Assembly (NCBI RefSeq): GCF_963678635.1
Contig: NC_087066.1
Location: forward strand, 6,415,954 to 6,479,953
DNA from: Symsagittifera roscoffensis
Lineage: Eukaryota > Xenacoelomorpha > Acoela > Convolutidae
Length of the DNA stretch: 64,000 nucleotides
Reading direction: 5' to 3'
In this document: in pieces, positions 36,301-48,330 of the stretch
Layout: each line of letters begins with the position of its first letter
Numbering within the stretch: the first letter of the stretch is position 1
Translations under genes and position numbers: made by a program
Notes under the pieces: model-generated
What the model saw: only the letters and a program-made list of their open reading frames with translations
Database searches by the model: none
What the model was told of the DNA's origin: nothing

Positions 36301-38290
36301 ATCTTTCTGTAAAATTAGAGGAAGAGATGGGGTAGATGAAAATTTATTTACCGTTGCTCATCTAATTTTGCACAAGTTTTGTTGACTTCTTCCCAACTAC
36401 CTTTTGCAACTACCTCCTAATTTTTATAAGCTGATCATTTCATCCCACCACTTTTTTAAATCTATTTAGATTTAAGGCTCAAAAATGTAGGCTCAAAAAT
36501 TTATCTTTTTCAAAAAAATAGTGCAAACATACTGATGTCCACCAATTGTTTCATTTTCTGACAAGGTGGAATTTCTTACACGCATACACACACATTTTGT
36601 TTGAAAAAATAGTATGTATTGATGTTTATGGTGACATTTCTGGTATTGAGGCCCAGTACAAAAAATTTTTATAAATTCACCCAGCATTACTTTCCTCTTC
36701 AAACTTACTGACGTTTGCAGGAATTTTTTTTCACTCACAGTGATATCTGTACATCATAGACTGGAGGACACTAGTACTCCAAAAAATTGCAATTATTAAA
36801 ATACTTGTCTCAACTGTTTTTGTTTCGACATTTAAGAATCGGGAGGAAGTTGTCTTTGATGTGCTTTAATTTTTTTCCAAGCAAATTCAGGTACCACAAA
36901 CAATTATCGGAATTTTTTCAGTGATATATTGCATTAAGTATTTTTTTTATTTAAACAGCCCTTAAAAATAGTCCCTACTTTGAGAAAAACAATTTGAAAC
37001 TTGCAACTTTCAGCCCAAATTCGAGCGAGTAACTTAGAAAACTTTTTTGAATTGTTTCTCATTTTTATTCGTTTTCGTTTATAGAAGACAACGGTTGACA
37101 ATTATATTTAATTTTCCATACTGGGGGTAACTAATTAGCATGCAAAAACTCTTTAGCAATGACACTAATAATGTCGTTTATTCTTGAAGAAAAAATTGAA
37201 CGGTATTAATAGTGCTGTTACATAAGTGCTTTTGCATACTTATTTTTACTTCACCCCACTCCTAAATCTATAAAATGATGCCCGATCAATTGGTTTCTTA
37301 AAACCTTTTTATATGTCTGGATTTGATAGCTCGAAAATGGAGAAATGTCAAAAAGCAGTGCAGAAAAATTTAAATCCAATCGTTGTTTCAATTTCAATCA
37401 TATAAATTTATAACTCAGTCAGTTAAGATGCACATGTTTATTTTATTCATCTAAGGTAAATGAAATGCAAAAAAACGGAGGTCACTAACATCCAGTTTTT
37501 CTCCCTTTTCTTCAAAACTATTTGACTACATTAAAAAAGTTTAAGACATAACGCACTTCGTATTCATTAGCTCATAGAAATAAAATGATGTGCAATTACT
37601 ATCCTAGGACTAGGTGCATTGACAGAAGCATGACGTTCGCACTTAGCTATACATCTATGCACGAGTGTTCGTCATCCTTAATATATCTAGTGCATCCACC
37701 GCCATCAAACTTCAGAAGCAATCAAAGCCTGAACCAATTTCGCTGTACACAAGTTGACGAAAATTAAATGCAAATTCGGGATTTCTCTTTAAAATAACTG
37801 TTATCAAGGATTATTTTGGACAGCTTTCACTGAGAGTTTAAGCAAGTTTTTGGATCGATCGAGAGCAAATGATCAGAGCTGCTACCAATGAAATTCTCAA
37901 AGTTTGGTTTCAAAAACTTACCAGTGTAAAACGGGTCTGAAAAACCGAGTGTTCCTCATCTGCACTAAATTTAGCATCGCAGTGAATTTTTTGCCAAACC
38001 ACGCAAAAAAAAAACGACTCTAACTTAAAAAAAAATTGAAAGATTAAAAAAACTTTAATGGTAGTGTTTTAAGAATATGATTGAAAACGTTATGTGCTAC
38101 TTGCACAGCAACCGACTCTTCTTGTTTGTCGTTTAAAATAATTGATCTTTAAGTAGCAGTGAAAAATTAGCATAATTTGTATACAACAACAGTACACGAG
38201 GCAATGCATTCCCTAAAAAACTATAGATATCATAGCACACGAGTTAAGTCTCTTTTATACGCACGCTCAAAAAAGGTTTTAGGTATCACT
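33400..38290. repeat. old tandem duplication of a 1.3-2-kb non-coding module (three diverged copies)
   Basis: Landmarks recur in order. GTACCTGATTGCAAC is near 33768 and its counterpart near 35545. GTGTTTTAAGA-T-TGGTTGAAA-CGTT-TGTGCTACTTGCACAGCAACCGACT-TTCTTGTTTG lies at ~34740, ~36050 and ~38070. GTACACGRGGCAATG lies at ~34868, ~36180 and ~38192. TTGATCGAGTATCTTTC follows only in the last two. Modules two and three also share the CCCAGCATTACTTTCCTCTTC and GACTGGAGGACACTAGTACTCC segments (36680-36780, 38740-38840). No protein is encoded. Confidence 0.7.
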
Positions 38291-38502
38291 TGATCGAGTA
38301 TCTTTCAGTAAAGTTAGATGGGTTGTGGGTTAGTGATAAGTTTTTAAGGAAAAATCAAAGACACTATTGGTGCTGTTGTGTGAGTACGTTTGCATAATTT
38401 TTGTTAATTTCCTCCATCCCACCTCTTAGTTTTTACAAAATGATCATTTCATGCTTTTCATGGCTTTTTTTATATATTTTTTTTGGATTTGATAGCTTAA
38501 AA

Positions 38503-39354
38503 TTGAAGCAATGTCAAAAAAGTATATTTTTCATCAAAATAGTGCAAGAATACTGAAATCAAACAGTTTTTTTCGTTTCTGTCAAGGTGGAATTTGATTA
38601 CACGCATACACACACAATTTGTTTGAAACAATACTATTTATTGATGTTTATGGTGACACTTCTGGTTTTGGGCCCAATACAAAAGTTTTGGGGCCGAGTA
38701 TTGGGCCCCAGTCAATAAAATTATATAATTTAACCCAGCATTACTTTCCTCTTCAAAATTACTGAACTTTACAGGAAATTATTTTAAAAAATCATTATGA
38801 TATCTGTACATCATAGACTGGAGGACACTAGTACTCCAACAAAAAACACTTGTCTCAATTTTTTTGTTCCGAACAATCAAACTTGGGGAGGAAAATGTCT
38901 TGGATGTGCTTTAGTTTTTTTAACATAAATTAAGCAAAGTAAACAGGGCGAAAAGAAGCGCACCAAAACTATTCCTTTAAAAAAATTTTCACAAGTCAAA
39001 AACACTAGTGACAAAGTAAAACGCGTATTTGAGTTTTGATTTTTTTTCTTTCTAAAACATTTTATTTTGAGAGCCGTTTTGACGAAATTAGTTCCAATAT
39101 TCCAAAAATTTTACATCGACCTGCTGCAAATGGTCTAATTAAACTGCACTATCTGAAAATCATTTTTTGTTGAAAATTACCAGTTTTCATCTTTTTTCAT
39201 GAGGTTTTATGAGAATTAACCTTTTTTTGAACAAGCGGACTAGTCAAAACTGATCATGCGATTCGAATCATTTTCAACGATTAAACTTCATAGTTCTGTG
39301 TGATAACTTTCCCAAGCTCTGTTATTTCTTAAATTTTCACACCGTTGGAAAAAT
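38503..39354. repeat. copy 1 of a ~0.72-kb tandem duplication
   Basis: AAATTGAAGCAATGTC (38506) and the segment 38679-39354 recur almost unchanged 722 bp downstream. A 133-bp stretch (38546-38678) is absent from the second copy. Identity is high, so this duplication is much younger than the modules around it. Confidence 0.9.
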
Positions 39355-40076
39355 TGAAGCAATGTCAAAAAAGGATATTTTTCATCAAAATTTCAACGGT
39401 ACAAAAGTTTTGGGGCCGAGTATTGGGGCCCAGTCAATAAAATTATATAATTTAACCCAGCATTACTTTCCTCTTCAAAATTACTGAACTTTACAGGAAA
39501 TTATTTTAAAAACTCATTATGATATCTGTACATCATAGACTGGAGGACACTAGTACTCCAACAAAAAACACTTGTCTCAATTTTTTTGTCCCGACCACTC
39601 AAACTTGGGGAGGAAAATGTCTTGGATGTGCTTTAGTTTTTTTAACATAAATTAAGCAAAGTAAACAGGGCGAAAAGAAACGCACCAAAACTATTCCTTT
39701 AAAAAAAATTTTCACAAGTCAAAAACACTAGTGACAAAATAAAACGCGTATTTGAGTTTTGATTTTTTTCTTTCTAAAACACTTTATTTTGAGAGCCGTT
39801 TTGACGAAATTAGTTCCAATATTCGAAAAACTTTACATCGACCTGCTGCAAATGGTCTAATTAAACTGCACTATCTGAAATTCATTTTTTGTTGAAAATT
39901 ACCATTTTTCATCTTTTTTCATGAGGATTTTATGAGAATTAACATTTTTTGAACAAGCGGACTAGTCAAAACTGATCATGCGATGTGAATCATTTTCAAC
40001 GATTAAACTTCATAGTTCTGTGTGATAACTTTCCCAAGCTCTGTTATTTCTTAAATTTTCACTCCGTTGGAAAAAC
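39355..40076. repeat. copy 2 of the ~0.72-kb tandem duplication
   Basis: It matches 38679-39354 with only scattered substitutions (for example CACACCGTTGG versus CACTCCGTTGG). The junction at 39395-39401 fuses ATCAAAATTTCAACGGT to ACAAAAGTTTTGG. Confidence 0.9.
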
Positions 40077-41387
40077 CTATTACAAATGGTGAAAACCGGC
40101 AATTTTTTACGTGGAAATTTTCAGAGAGTGTAGTTTATATCGTTTGCAGTAGGTCGGTTTAAAAATTTTGATGAAGTTCACAATAAATGTTGTCCAATAA
40201 GGACCTTGAAAAAAAGCATGTTTGAGAGTAAAAAGGTAAACTTGCGTTTATTTTTCTCCGCTAGGGTATAACGAAACAAGTTGCACAAGTTTAAGCGTCA
40301 ATTTAGAATTTTACACTCTAATGCCTCATGCATTTTTTTAAAGTCCATTCTGAGGAATTTTTTACCCAGAGCTCAGTTTTTTTTAAGTGAGCAAATGAAT
40401 AAATAAGTAAGCAAATGACAAAAAAAGTGCCAAATGTTAGTTTCAACTAAATTATTAGACAAAATTAAGCGTAAACTCAGGTTTCTAAGGTCTAAAATGA
40501 CTGTTTCCATTGTCCTTTTAACATTTATTTCAATTTTTCACCGAAATTTTTACATAAAGCAAGATAAAGTATCAGGGCTACCATCTACAATACTACCAAT
40601 ATTTGATTTCAAAGACTTTCCAATATAATCCGGGTCTGAAAATAGGTTCCTCATCTGTACTTAGTTTAGAATCGCAGTGAATTTTTCTCCAATAAATGGA
40701 GTAAAAAAGTTGTTCATGCGACGTGAAACATTCTCATTGAGAAAATGAAAATAAACAGTGTGATATTTGTACTGAACTCGGCTGTTTCTTACTTTTTACG
40801 CGAAGTAAAAAAAACATAATGCAGATGAGGAAAAGGGGCATTTCCAGAGCCAGATTACATTGGTAACTCTTTGAATCTAATATTGATCGTTTCATAGATG
40901 GTAGCTCTGGTGATTGCTCTTGATATAAGTAAAAATCTTGCTGAAAATTGAAGTAAATGTTGTCCATAATAGGGCTTTTTTATAATTTAAATTACTGTTT
41001 GTATTGTCCGATTATTAATAACATTGACATGCAGACTAATTAGGCCATGACAAATATAATGGGTTTTCAAGATCAACCTAGTAAAACCACTCGTTCTACC
41101 ATGAATTTGATGCTCGTGTGAGGTGGGGAAAGGAAAAAGAACCCAAAATAGACATTGAACAGAGGTATTTGAGAGAGTAAAACCTAATTTTACGCCCAAT
41201 TGCGACCACTAGTGTACAATTGCGCCCACTAGACCACTGAACGCCTGTGTTTTCTCTCATTCTTGCAAAAAAAGTTAATCCTCAAAAAATGAGGAAGACA
41301 ACAAAAAATCAGGAAAAATTTTAGTTAGGTATCTACAAAATTCTTTCATCATACCATCAAATAATGATGATTTACCTACATTTTCAG
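40077..41387. other. AT-rich non-coding DNA
   Basis: No gene is supported. An ACTAG-flanked tandem word (GCGACCACTAGTGTACAATTGCGCCCACTAG) occurs at 41202-41232. The segment ends in a splice-acceptor-like TTTTCAG at 41381-41387. Confidence 0.45.
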
Positions 41388-42786
41388 CCCATCATCAGAT
41401 TTTTGGGTCTCAGAGCTCGAGTTAGCAGCGTTATTTGTACTCGTGTTGGAAGATGTATTAAACAGGAGGAGAGTTTGTCATGTTGTCGGTGAAGTTCCCA
41501 ATGTATCAAACACAAGGTGGAATTCTTTCATTGAAAGCGAAACAAGAACCAATTACAAGAAGTATATAGACACTTATAGCCAGAAGGTAGTGCTTGTATT
41601 TCCAACTTTGATGTGTTTTGTAGATCAGATGACCAATGAAGCCGAACAGTACCATTTAGATCAGGTTATAACAATTAACCGAACTTTAATCCAATCAGAC
41701 TTAACTCAACAATATTTGGCACTACAGGGAACTCAGAAAGGTAGACAGCCTTTGAATGTCAAGTTTATCAGCCTGAATTGCATTCCTCCTAATAAAAAGA
41801 AGCGCCAAAGCCTCCATGAGTTCTTTCAATATCAAAAAACTACAAAGTTTGAGCCATCAGAGAAAATATTTCACTCAATAGATGAAGCAAGTGAGCGGAA
41901 ATTTGCTGATAAAAAAGATGACAGCATTTCTGGCAAAGAATACAAGGATTTTGCTAATTTACATTTTAAGTATGAAGGAAAACTCTCGGTAACTTGTCAC
42001 AACTATTACGATATGAGCCAGCAGAAGTTCGAAACACAATACAACCAGTTTGGTGTGCCCCTGGATCAATTGAAAATGCTTCGATCAGATCTTTGCAAAC
42101 TGTGCACTAATAAGTCAATGTGTTGGGAATCGAGACATAAAGATTTGAAAGAAGTAGGATTGGGATTACAACTGATGTATTTGGTTAGGAGTATTAGTCA
42201 TGCTATAAATTCTTACCAATGGAATCCGAAATGGGCAAAAAGTTACTACTGGATCGAAAAAGCTTGCAAGGCTGTTTGCGATATCATAAAACCATATTGT
42301 GTTGACGGATCAAAGGGAGGTATGATAATGGCCAATTTAATTGAATTTGAAAGAAAACATTTTAGCCCGTATCGCAATAAAAACCTTCTCGAGCATTTTG
42401 ATGATATTTTTCTTCAGGATAAGCCACAAGCAAAACAATTAATTAAAAACATGGTTGACATATATGAGCAGTTTTCAGACAGCAGAACTGTAGAACAACG
42501 AAATGTCTTCAAGGAGGAGTTCTTCAGAAAAATATTCGAAACTGCGAAAAAAAGCGACGCAATGCTCAGCTCTTTGGGTGACGCTAAATTGTCTTTATAC
42601 GTGATAATGAGATTTCCCACTAACAATGGCGATTGCTACGAACATGTGCTTGCGACTTTCAACGAAATCATCAAACAGGCGAATGAGCGAAAGCAATTGT
42701 TCAAGAACTTCACCGAAGACAAAGTTCTGTCTGATCTGGTTCTGTATGACATTGGAATGCAAATTTTGAAGTTAAGAAGGCATTGA
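41388..42786 (+). CDS. long open exon, unknown protein (>=460 codons)
   Basis: The frame is open from a nematode-type 3' splice acceptor (TTTTCAG, ends 41387) to a TGA at 42784-42786, with no internal stop, in otherwise stop-rich AT-rich DNA. There is no ATG near the start; 41443 is GTG. This therefore looks like a terminal exon whose upstream exons I cannot place. Near the start TRWNSFIES recalls the TRWNS motif of hAT transposases, but the hAT C-terminal dimerisation region is not seen. Other traits are a Lys-rich linker, a Cys patch (LCKLCTNKSMCWESRH), and a helical C-terminal half. The function is unknown. A recently domesticated or still intact transposon-derived gene is one possibility. 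Confidence 0.55.
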
Positions 42787-44070
42787 AACCGCAATTATTA
42801 CAACTGAAATAGCTCTAATTTCTATGATTTGCGGCTCATAAATTCTAGAATAACTCATCTCTCCCTGTAAATTTTTTTTCTCAATCATTTAACTAATTTT
42901 GAACTACTGCTTAAAGTTTGCATTTGAAGATATGAAGCATTAACATACCAGTTTGTATATCAATAATTATGGTCTGTCTGCACTGTTTTCAAGCATCTAT
43001 TCAAAAAATAGTTACGTTCACTAACTTCTTGCTACAATCACTAAATCTAATCCGAAAACTTTTTGTTACCATAAATGCTAATAACTATCTTGGCTTCTTG
43101 AAGTAAAGTTTGAAAGAAATCAAGTTTTCTGCTGGCATAAGAAATCAGATCAACAAGCAATTTGAATTACTGAATTTGGCATAGAAAGTTTTAATAAATG
43201 GGGTACCTAATAATAGCCATTAATGTTCGTTCAATAATTAGATTCCTAAAATAATTGGAGAAAAAATTTTCTCTTGACAATTTTATTGTCTCTACAGATA
43301 AAGTCAGATATCAAAACTATTCGAAAAACATACTCTAGAAAATCAAGTTCCATTTAGAGCAACATTGATGGTTAAATTCAAACTTCGAGTTTTGACAGGT
43401 AAATGTGATTTTGTTATAGTTGCGTTGATATGAAAAATAACATTCCTGATAATCAACAGGTTCTCCTACCATTGCGCGGTTTGAAAACGGCTTTAACTGA
43501 TTATTTTCTGGAGTTGATAAGAATTTTTCTGAGCTACTTATTTAAAATTTTTAATGGATAAAATTCGTTTGATATGAATTTACATCTTTTTGAATTTGAT
43601 TTTTTTTTATTTTAAAGACAAAGATCATTTGTTGATAACCAAGAAATATACATGATAATAACCAAAACAGTTCACTAGACTTTTCGTGAGGTCGCTGAAT
43701 AAGAGGAGTACATGACTACAAAAACAGACACCTATTTATATCCCCCGAAAAAGTGATTGCTCAAAACAAATCGTCATTGAGTCTACATAACGAGCCAATT
43801 CCGCAAAAAGTGGACAAATTTGTCGCGGAAACTGCAACAGAGCGGTTTTTCTATAATATTTTTTTTTCTTCAAACAATTGGATAAAACACGGCGCAGCTC
43901 AATTGGTAAGCTCGTTCATCTGCTGTTTCTTTTGTTCTTCCCCCCCCCCCCTTACTATCTTTAAAACATTATCCTAACAATATCTGATAAAATGATTCGT
44001 TTAGATATTTAAAAACATGAAGGTTTATCATATATTTTAGTACCATACAGTCCCTTATGAAAGTACTGTC
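42787..44070. other. AT-rich non-coding DNA with a C12 run
   Basis: No gene is supported. A homopolymer of 12 C lies at 43940-43951. A GGCGCAGCTCAATTGGTAAGCTC string at 43892-43914 resembles a tRNA A-box region but no cloverleaf follows. Confidence 0.5.
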
Positions 44071-44182
44071 TCTATTGTCATGCCAATCGTTCTAAAACCC
44101 ATCTTCCTGACGCGTGCCCCCGTTCTACCTAATTAAAGACCCTCGTGCTTACTGACTTAAGACGCTCGTGTCCACCCGAAGC

Positions 44183-44924
44183 TCAGGCGATGCTCAAGTA
44201 GTACTTCTTGTGTAGATGTACTAATATTTCCGTTTCTGCAATGACCACGTACAGGATGGCGTATAATTCCTTAGGGTTGAGTCTACCCCTGTTCGGATCC
44301 TATCCCTCTTTCGACCAGGAAATCCCTCGTCATGTCAATGCCAACATCATATGCTCAGGATCTATTACGTTTCTCTCACTGATTCTTGTCACCAAAAACC
44401 CTATGTTTTTTCCAGGAACTTGTGAAACTAAAGGAGGAAGTGCGGCCATTCCCCCGATTTTGGTCTTGAGATTTCTTCTAATGGTAGGCTCGAATTCCTC
44501 CTGATCTAGCTTCAGTCCATAAGTCTCTCTCATTTCCCTTAGTTTCTATACCATTAAATTTTCGGTGTAGGTAAGTCCTACACACACTCCGCGGACAAAA
44601 ATATTTATCGAGGTCCCCGTCGATGGTGCTGGGGTCAAGTTGTCAGATGGTATGTCCAGTGGTCGGTCTGTCGTCGTCCAACCAAACAACGTGTTTCCTG
44701 CCTTTACATACTTCCCTGCTGATATATCGACCTGTTGGATACTTTGCGCTTCCTTATCGTCAGCCTCCAGATTATGCACCCACTCCAGTATCCTCAGAAT
44801 TGTATTTTCCCTTTCCATCTCGCTCTGTTCTAGGTCCATTTCTTTATCTGGTAAGGTGTGGTCTCTGATGATCTGTGGTCTTTGTGGCCACGAGTGCTCA
44901 ATGTCCTTGATGATCTGCCACTCT
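44183..44924 (-). pseudogene. Pol C-terminal linker and macrodomain remnant
   Basis: This is homologous to the + strand frame at 2-1003. The linker (DLEQSEMERENT, SINIFVRGVCVGLTY) is intact to a TAG at 44546-44548 that replaces a Lys codon. Then KLREMRE, a deletion of about 64 codons removing the first half of the macrodomain (junction near 44460), and GGMAALPP-LVSQVPGKNIGFLVTR follow. After a further stop, another frame resumes with DPNRGRLNPKELYAIL and ends LHKKYYLSIA at the TGA 44183-44185. The domain is certainly inactive here, but its presence shows the macrodomain is a family trait. Confidence 0.75.
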
Positions 44925-45464
44925 TCATCTTTTACCAGATCGCCCTTTTACCAAGTTCACCATCTCTTCACCTAGCTCTTCAGGCCGTATTTTGTCAATC
45001 AAGAACTCATCGCCATACCTGTTGTACCTCATGCATGTCCTCTTGCGCCCGCCTTTTCCCGTTTCTGTCGTCAAGGGCATATCTGGTTCTGTCCACTTCG
45101 GCACCTCGTTTTGCTCTGGTTCATTCCAATCCTCTACTGCGAAAGATTCTCCGTCCAAACCTATCTCTATTTTGTTGTCATCAATGCTCATGTTCTCGTT
45201 GCCATCATTATTCTCCCTGTTGCCTTTCTCATTTACCTCACATACTGGCTCCACCAGTAGATACTCGAGTCCTTCCATGTTCTGCGGCACGCACCAGTCT
45301 TCAGGTGATGGGACGTGAGGTTTCAGATTTTCGTAGTGCGTCGCACGCCCTGTGATCAAGCGATAGAACTGACCCTGCTGGTGCACTTCTGTTATCATGA
45401 ACGGCCCTCTCCATTTCTTTAGTAGTTCTTTTGTCCCTTTTGGAGGTATGAAATTCTGGAACAC
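44925..45464 (-). pseudogene. integrase C-terminal domain and acidic linker
   Basis: This 179-codon open piece starts in the gypsy integrase C-terminal region (LLKKWRGPFMITEVHQQGQFYRL, then HYENLKPH), the SH3-like DNA-binding module that follows the catalytic core. After it comes an acidic, Asn-rich linker and DEFLIDKIRPEELGEEM, the join to the macrodomain part. A frameshift near 44930 separates it from the next piece. Confidence 0.75.
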
Positions 45465-46015
45465 TTATACATATTTTCCCACAGCTGTCTCATCTGTGCT
45501 TGTGCTACATTCCTTCTGCACATCTCATTCAGTTCTTGTTGTCTTCTAACTGCTTCCTTCACATATGCCTGAAGCGATGTCATTTTTCGTTTATATTCTC
45601 TCTCTCTCTCTCTCTTCCTGTTAACATCATGAAGGGACCGATCCCCGTTGGGAGTGTTGCGTGATATTGTACGCTCCTACCACTTGCGGCAGATATTTGT
45701 CCCAGTCTATCATATACCTCGAGCAATATACCCTGAGCATACTCACTAGATTTTTGTTCTGCCTATCTACTAGTCCGTTCTTTTGCGAAGGTGCCTGTGC
45801 AATTTAGGATCTTCTCATGAATTCTTTTGTCAGGTCCCCCACGGTGGTTTTCCCATTATCAGATTGGAAGGTCAGTGCGTTGTCAAGTGATTACAAGTTT
45901 CCTCCGCCGAGGCTGTCTGACATGGTACTGCTTCCGCCAGTTTCGTAACATGATTAATAATTACCAGTATCTGGTTATACCCCGTACTTGTCATGCAGAT
46001 CTTCTGATGGTCTAT
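45465..46015 (-). pseudogene. integrase catalytic core, heavily broken
   Basis: Reading across frames on the - strand gives ILVIINHVTKLAEAVPC (near 45950), QSDNGKTTVGDLTKEF containing the second catalytic Asp (codon at 45858-45860), then QKNGLVDRQNKNLVSML, where the catalytic Glu is replaced by Asp (codon 45765-45767), and YNITQHS. At least three frameshifts or stops interrupt it. A (TC)n run lies at its end. Confidence 0.7.
45596..45615. repeat. (TC)n microsatellite
   Basis: A TCTC run of about 19-20 nt lies within the integrase relic; it interrupts the reading frame. Confidence 0.9.
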
Positions 46016-46222
46016 CTAACCAACCTCGTTGAGTTCTGAACTTTCCACGGATTTGAAAGGGAGTTTCATTTTCCGGTGGTCTTCAACCTGCAAACACGAC
46101 ATACATGCGTTCACCCATCTTTCGCAAGCCTTCCTCGACCCTGACCAGTCCAACCGGTGTAATATTTTTTGTTGCACTTTGTCTATCTCCCGATGCCCAA
46201 TTTGGTCGTGCGATATGAACAT
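46016..46222 (-). pseudogene. integrase N-terminal zinc-binding (HHCC) domain
   Basis: The frame holds HDQIGH (His-x4-His), then after ~30 residues ACMSC (Cys-x2-Cys): the HHCC zinc finger of retroviral and gypsy integrases. The spacing is normal, so this domain is well preserved even though the core following it is broken. Confidence 0.8.
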
Positions 46223-46231
46223 TACATCCGT

Positions 46232-47080
46232 TTAATATAGTTGTGGTATTTTGATGCGGTTACGCTTGTGTAGTATCTTCTCTTCGTCTTTTCTGCTGCA
46301 GGCTACCACGCCATCAGCTGGGTGGTAGAGTAAGTCCCTCCGTTCTTTGTAGGACTGGCTCAGGATCATATAGCTATCCTCTTCCAGGTTTCCTTTCTCT
46401 TTCACTCCCGTGCGAATCCATTTGGAGAGACTGATCGTCGTTTTGTCGTTCTTCTGGGCTCGTATCAGATCCGATTGCCCGTACCTTGCTTTGACGTGCT
46501 CCGTCAGTGCCATCAATTGGCCGCTCAGTTCTCCTGAGTTGTGGATGTTGTCTTTAAGCTTAACGCATACTAATCTTCTCAAGACCTCCTTGTCATCTTC
46601 CGGTTCCAGGTTCGTCCTGATGTTTGAGTTGCATGATAGTTCCCTGAATGGTTTTCTTGACACTGCTATCATCTCAAGCTGTTCCCCTCCGTACGCGTCA
46701 GGATGCTCCAGATTGTATGTTCCGGACGAAGGTTCAGTTTGCATTTCCCTGTCGTGATACCTCCTTTTTTCCTCAGCTAATATCATGCAGAGACTATCTC
46801 GTTCATCATCACTCTCCTCCAAACCTACATCCCATTCTTCTGAGTCCCCGGAAAAATTTTCCTCTTCACCATCCCTCTCTGGTGCCGGCCACTCCCAGGG
46901 ATCTTGATCTAGTCCGAGATGTTCAACTTCCTCCTTAAACGTCACTCTCTTCCTTCGTAGCGTTGTTCGCCTGAGAATATCTTCCGGTTTTTTTGGACTG
47001 GTGTTTGCACAAGCTCCTTGTTCTCTGGTACCCTGGCTTTCATCGAGTCCCCACCATGTGTTACTTCTCCACTTTTTCAT
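46232..47080 (-). pseudogene. RNase H-integrase spacer of Pol
   Basis: This is 282 open codons with no stop. The first half is strongly acidic and Lys/Arg-punctuated (RRKRVTFKEEVEHLGLDQDP, EENFSGDSEEWDVGLEESDD); the second half is more globular (LVCVKLKDNIHNSGELSGQL, LTEHVKARYGQSDLIRAQKN), ending DLLYHPADGVVA just before the integrase zinc finger. This position corresponds to the tether and pre-integrase segment of gypsy Pol proteins. Its long open frame contrasts with the broken enzyme domains. Confidence 0.6.
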
Positions 47081-47330
47081 TATGCTTCCGGTCCGTCATT
47101 TCCACTGTTCAAGACCACGGGTTTGTCGTCAGCCAGTTTCTCAAGCAGTCTCCTCAAACCCCATCCTACCGTCAGTTTTCCTGTCTCCACTTCGTCGTGG
47201 ATGTAATCTTTTGCCTTCAGCATCTCCCTCACTATCTTTGACTTGAAAATCATTTCCATTGGCGTCCGTGTCCAGTACATACATTCCTCTCTCTTTTGGC
47301 ATGTCTAGCACAGGTGCTTCACACCGTTTT
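47081..47330 (-). pseudogene. RNase H stub
   Basis: RGMYVLDTDANGNDF near 47265-47290 matches the first strand of a gypsy RNase H with its first catalytic Asp. The frame then shifts and only ~60 codons follow (KAKDYIHDEVETGKLTVGWG), so most of the domain is deleted. Confidence 0.55.
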
Positions 47331-48330
47331 TTTTATTCTTTGAAATTACTCCTCTGCCGCATTATTCCACGTGAACTTATTTTGTGAGCGTGAGTTGTTG
47401 CATTGGATATGCTTTGTCCGCATACCTCTTGATGAACTCCCTGTAGTACTTGGCAAAACCCAAAAAGACCATCATTTGGTGCTCAGTTTTTGGGATTTCC
47501 AAGTCAGTACTGCCTCTACCGAGCTTGAGTCTGGTCGGATGACAGGTTTATCTACCATCCTCCCCAGGTATTTTATCGAGTCCTTCAGAATCTCACACTT
47601 TGAGGGCTTGCATTTCAATCCTGCCCTCTTCATGCATGCGAATACCTCATCCAACCGTTCGATGTGGTCCTCCAGGGTAGGTGCTGCAATCACCACGTCA
47701 TCTACGTAACACAATACCAAATTGTCATAATTATTTGTCACGCTTGTCAGTGCTTGTGCTATTAGTCGTTGGAACGTGGTTGTCGCATTGCAAAGGCCGA
47801 AGGGCAATCTTTTACATTGGAACAATCTCAGCTCGCAAGCAAATCCCGTTTTGTCCTTGTCTTGTTTCCTTAGTGGTGCCTGCCAAAAAGCCGACCCTAG
47901 ATCAAGATTTGTGAAAAATTTGGCATCTCCTAATTTCGAAAAGCTCTCATCGGTTCACGGTATGGGATAGGCATCCTCTACCGTGACGGAGTTCAAATAT
48001 CGAAAATCACAAAAAAAATTAAGTTGGCCCCCTTTCTTTTTGGCCATCACTACTCCACACGCTCACCGTGATTTGGACCTATCATGTCATACTCTAGTAA
48101 GGTCTCTATTCCTTTTCTACAAGCATCCGATTTGATTGGGGTCATACGCCTCGCCCCCTCCCTGTGCGATACCGCCGACTCATCTAGCTATATTTCTTGT
48201 TCAATGGAATTACACTGCCCGATGTCTGCTTTATGTCTCGAAAAAACATCCTGGTTTCCGGAGAAGCTCGAGGCCATCTAGCACGTTCTTGATCTTTGAT
48301 GGCTTCGAGCTGTTCGTCTAATACCTTTCC
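47331..48330 (-). pseudogene. reverse transcriptase
   Basis: On the - strand from ~48060 down: VVMAKKKGGQL, FFCDFRYLNSVTVEDAYPIP, then an in-frame TGA (47955-47957, a likely CGA to TGA change), KFFTNLDLGSAFWQ (motif A Asp), RLPFGLCNATTTFQR (motif B), LVLCYVDDVVIAA (motif C YVDD near 47700) and IKYLGRMVD (motif E). This is a clear Ty3/gypsy RT. The C-terminal thumb is out of frame. RT copies the RNA genome into DNA; this copy cannot give a full product. Confidence 0.85.

Noticed and set aside
43892-43960. tRNA gene suggested by GGCGCAGCTCAATTGGTAAGCTC
   Set aside because: The D-arm does not pair properly and no anticodon arm, T-arm (GGTTCRA) or acceptor partner follows; the downstream part is a T/C-rich run.
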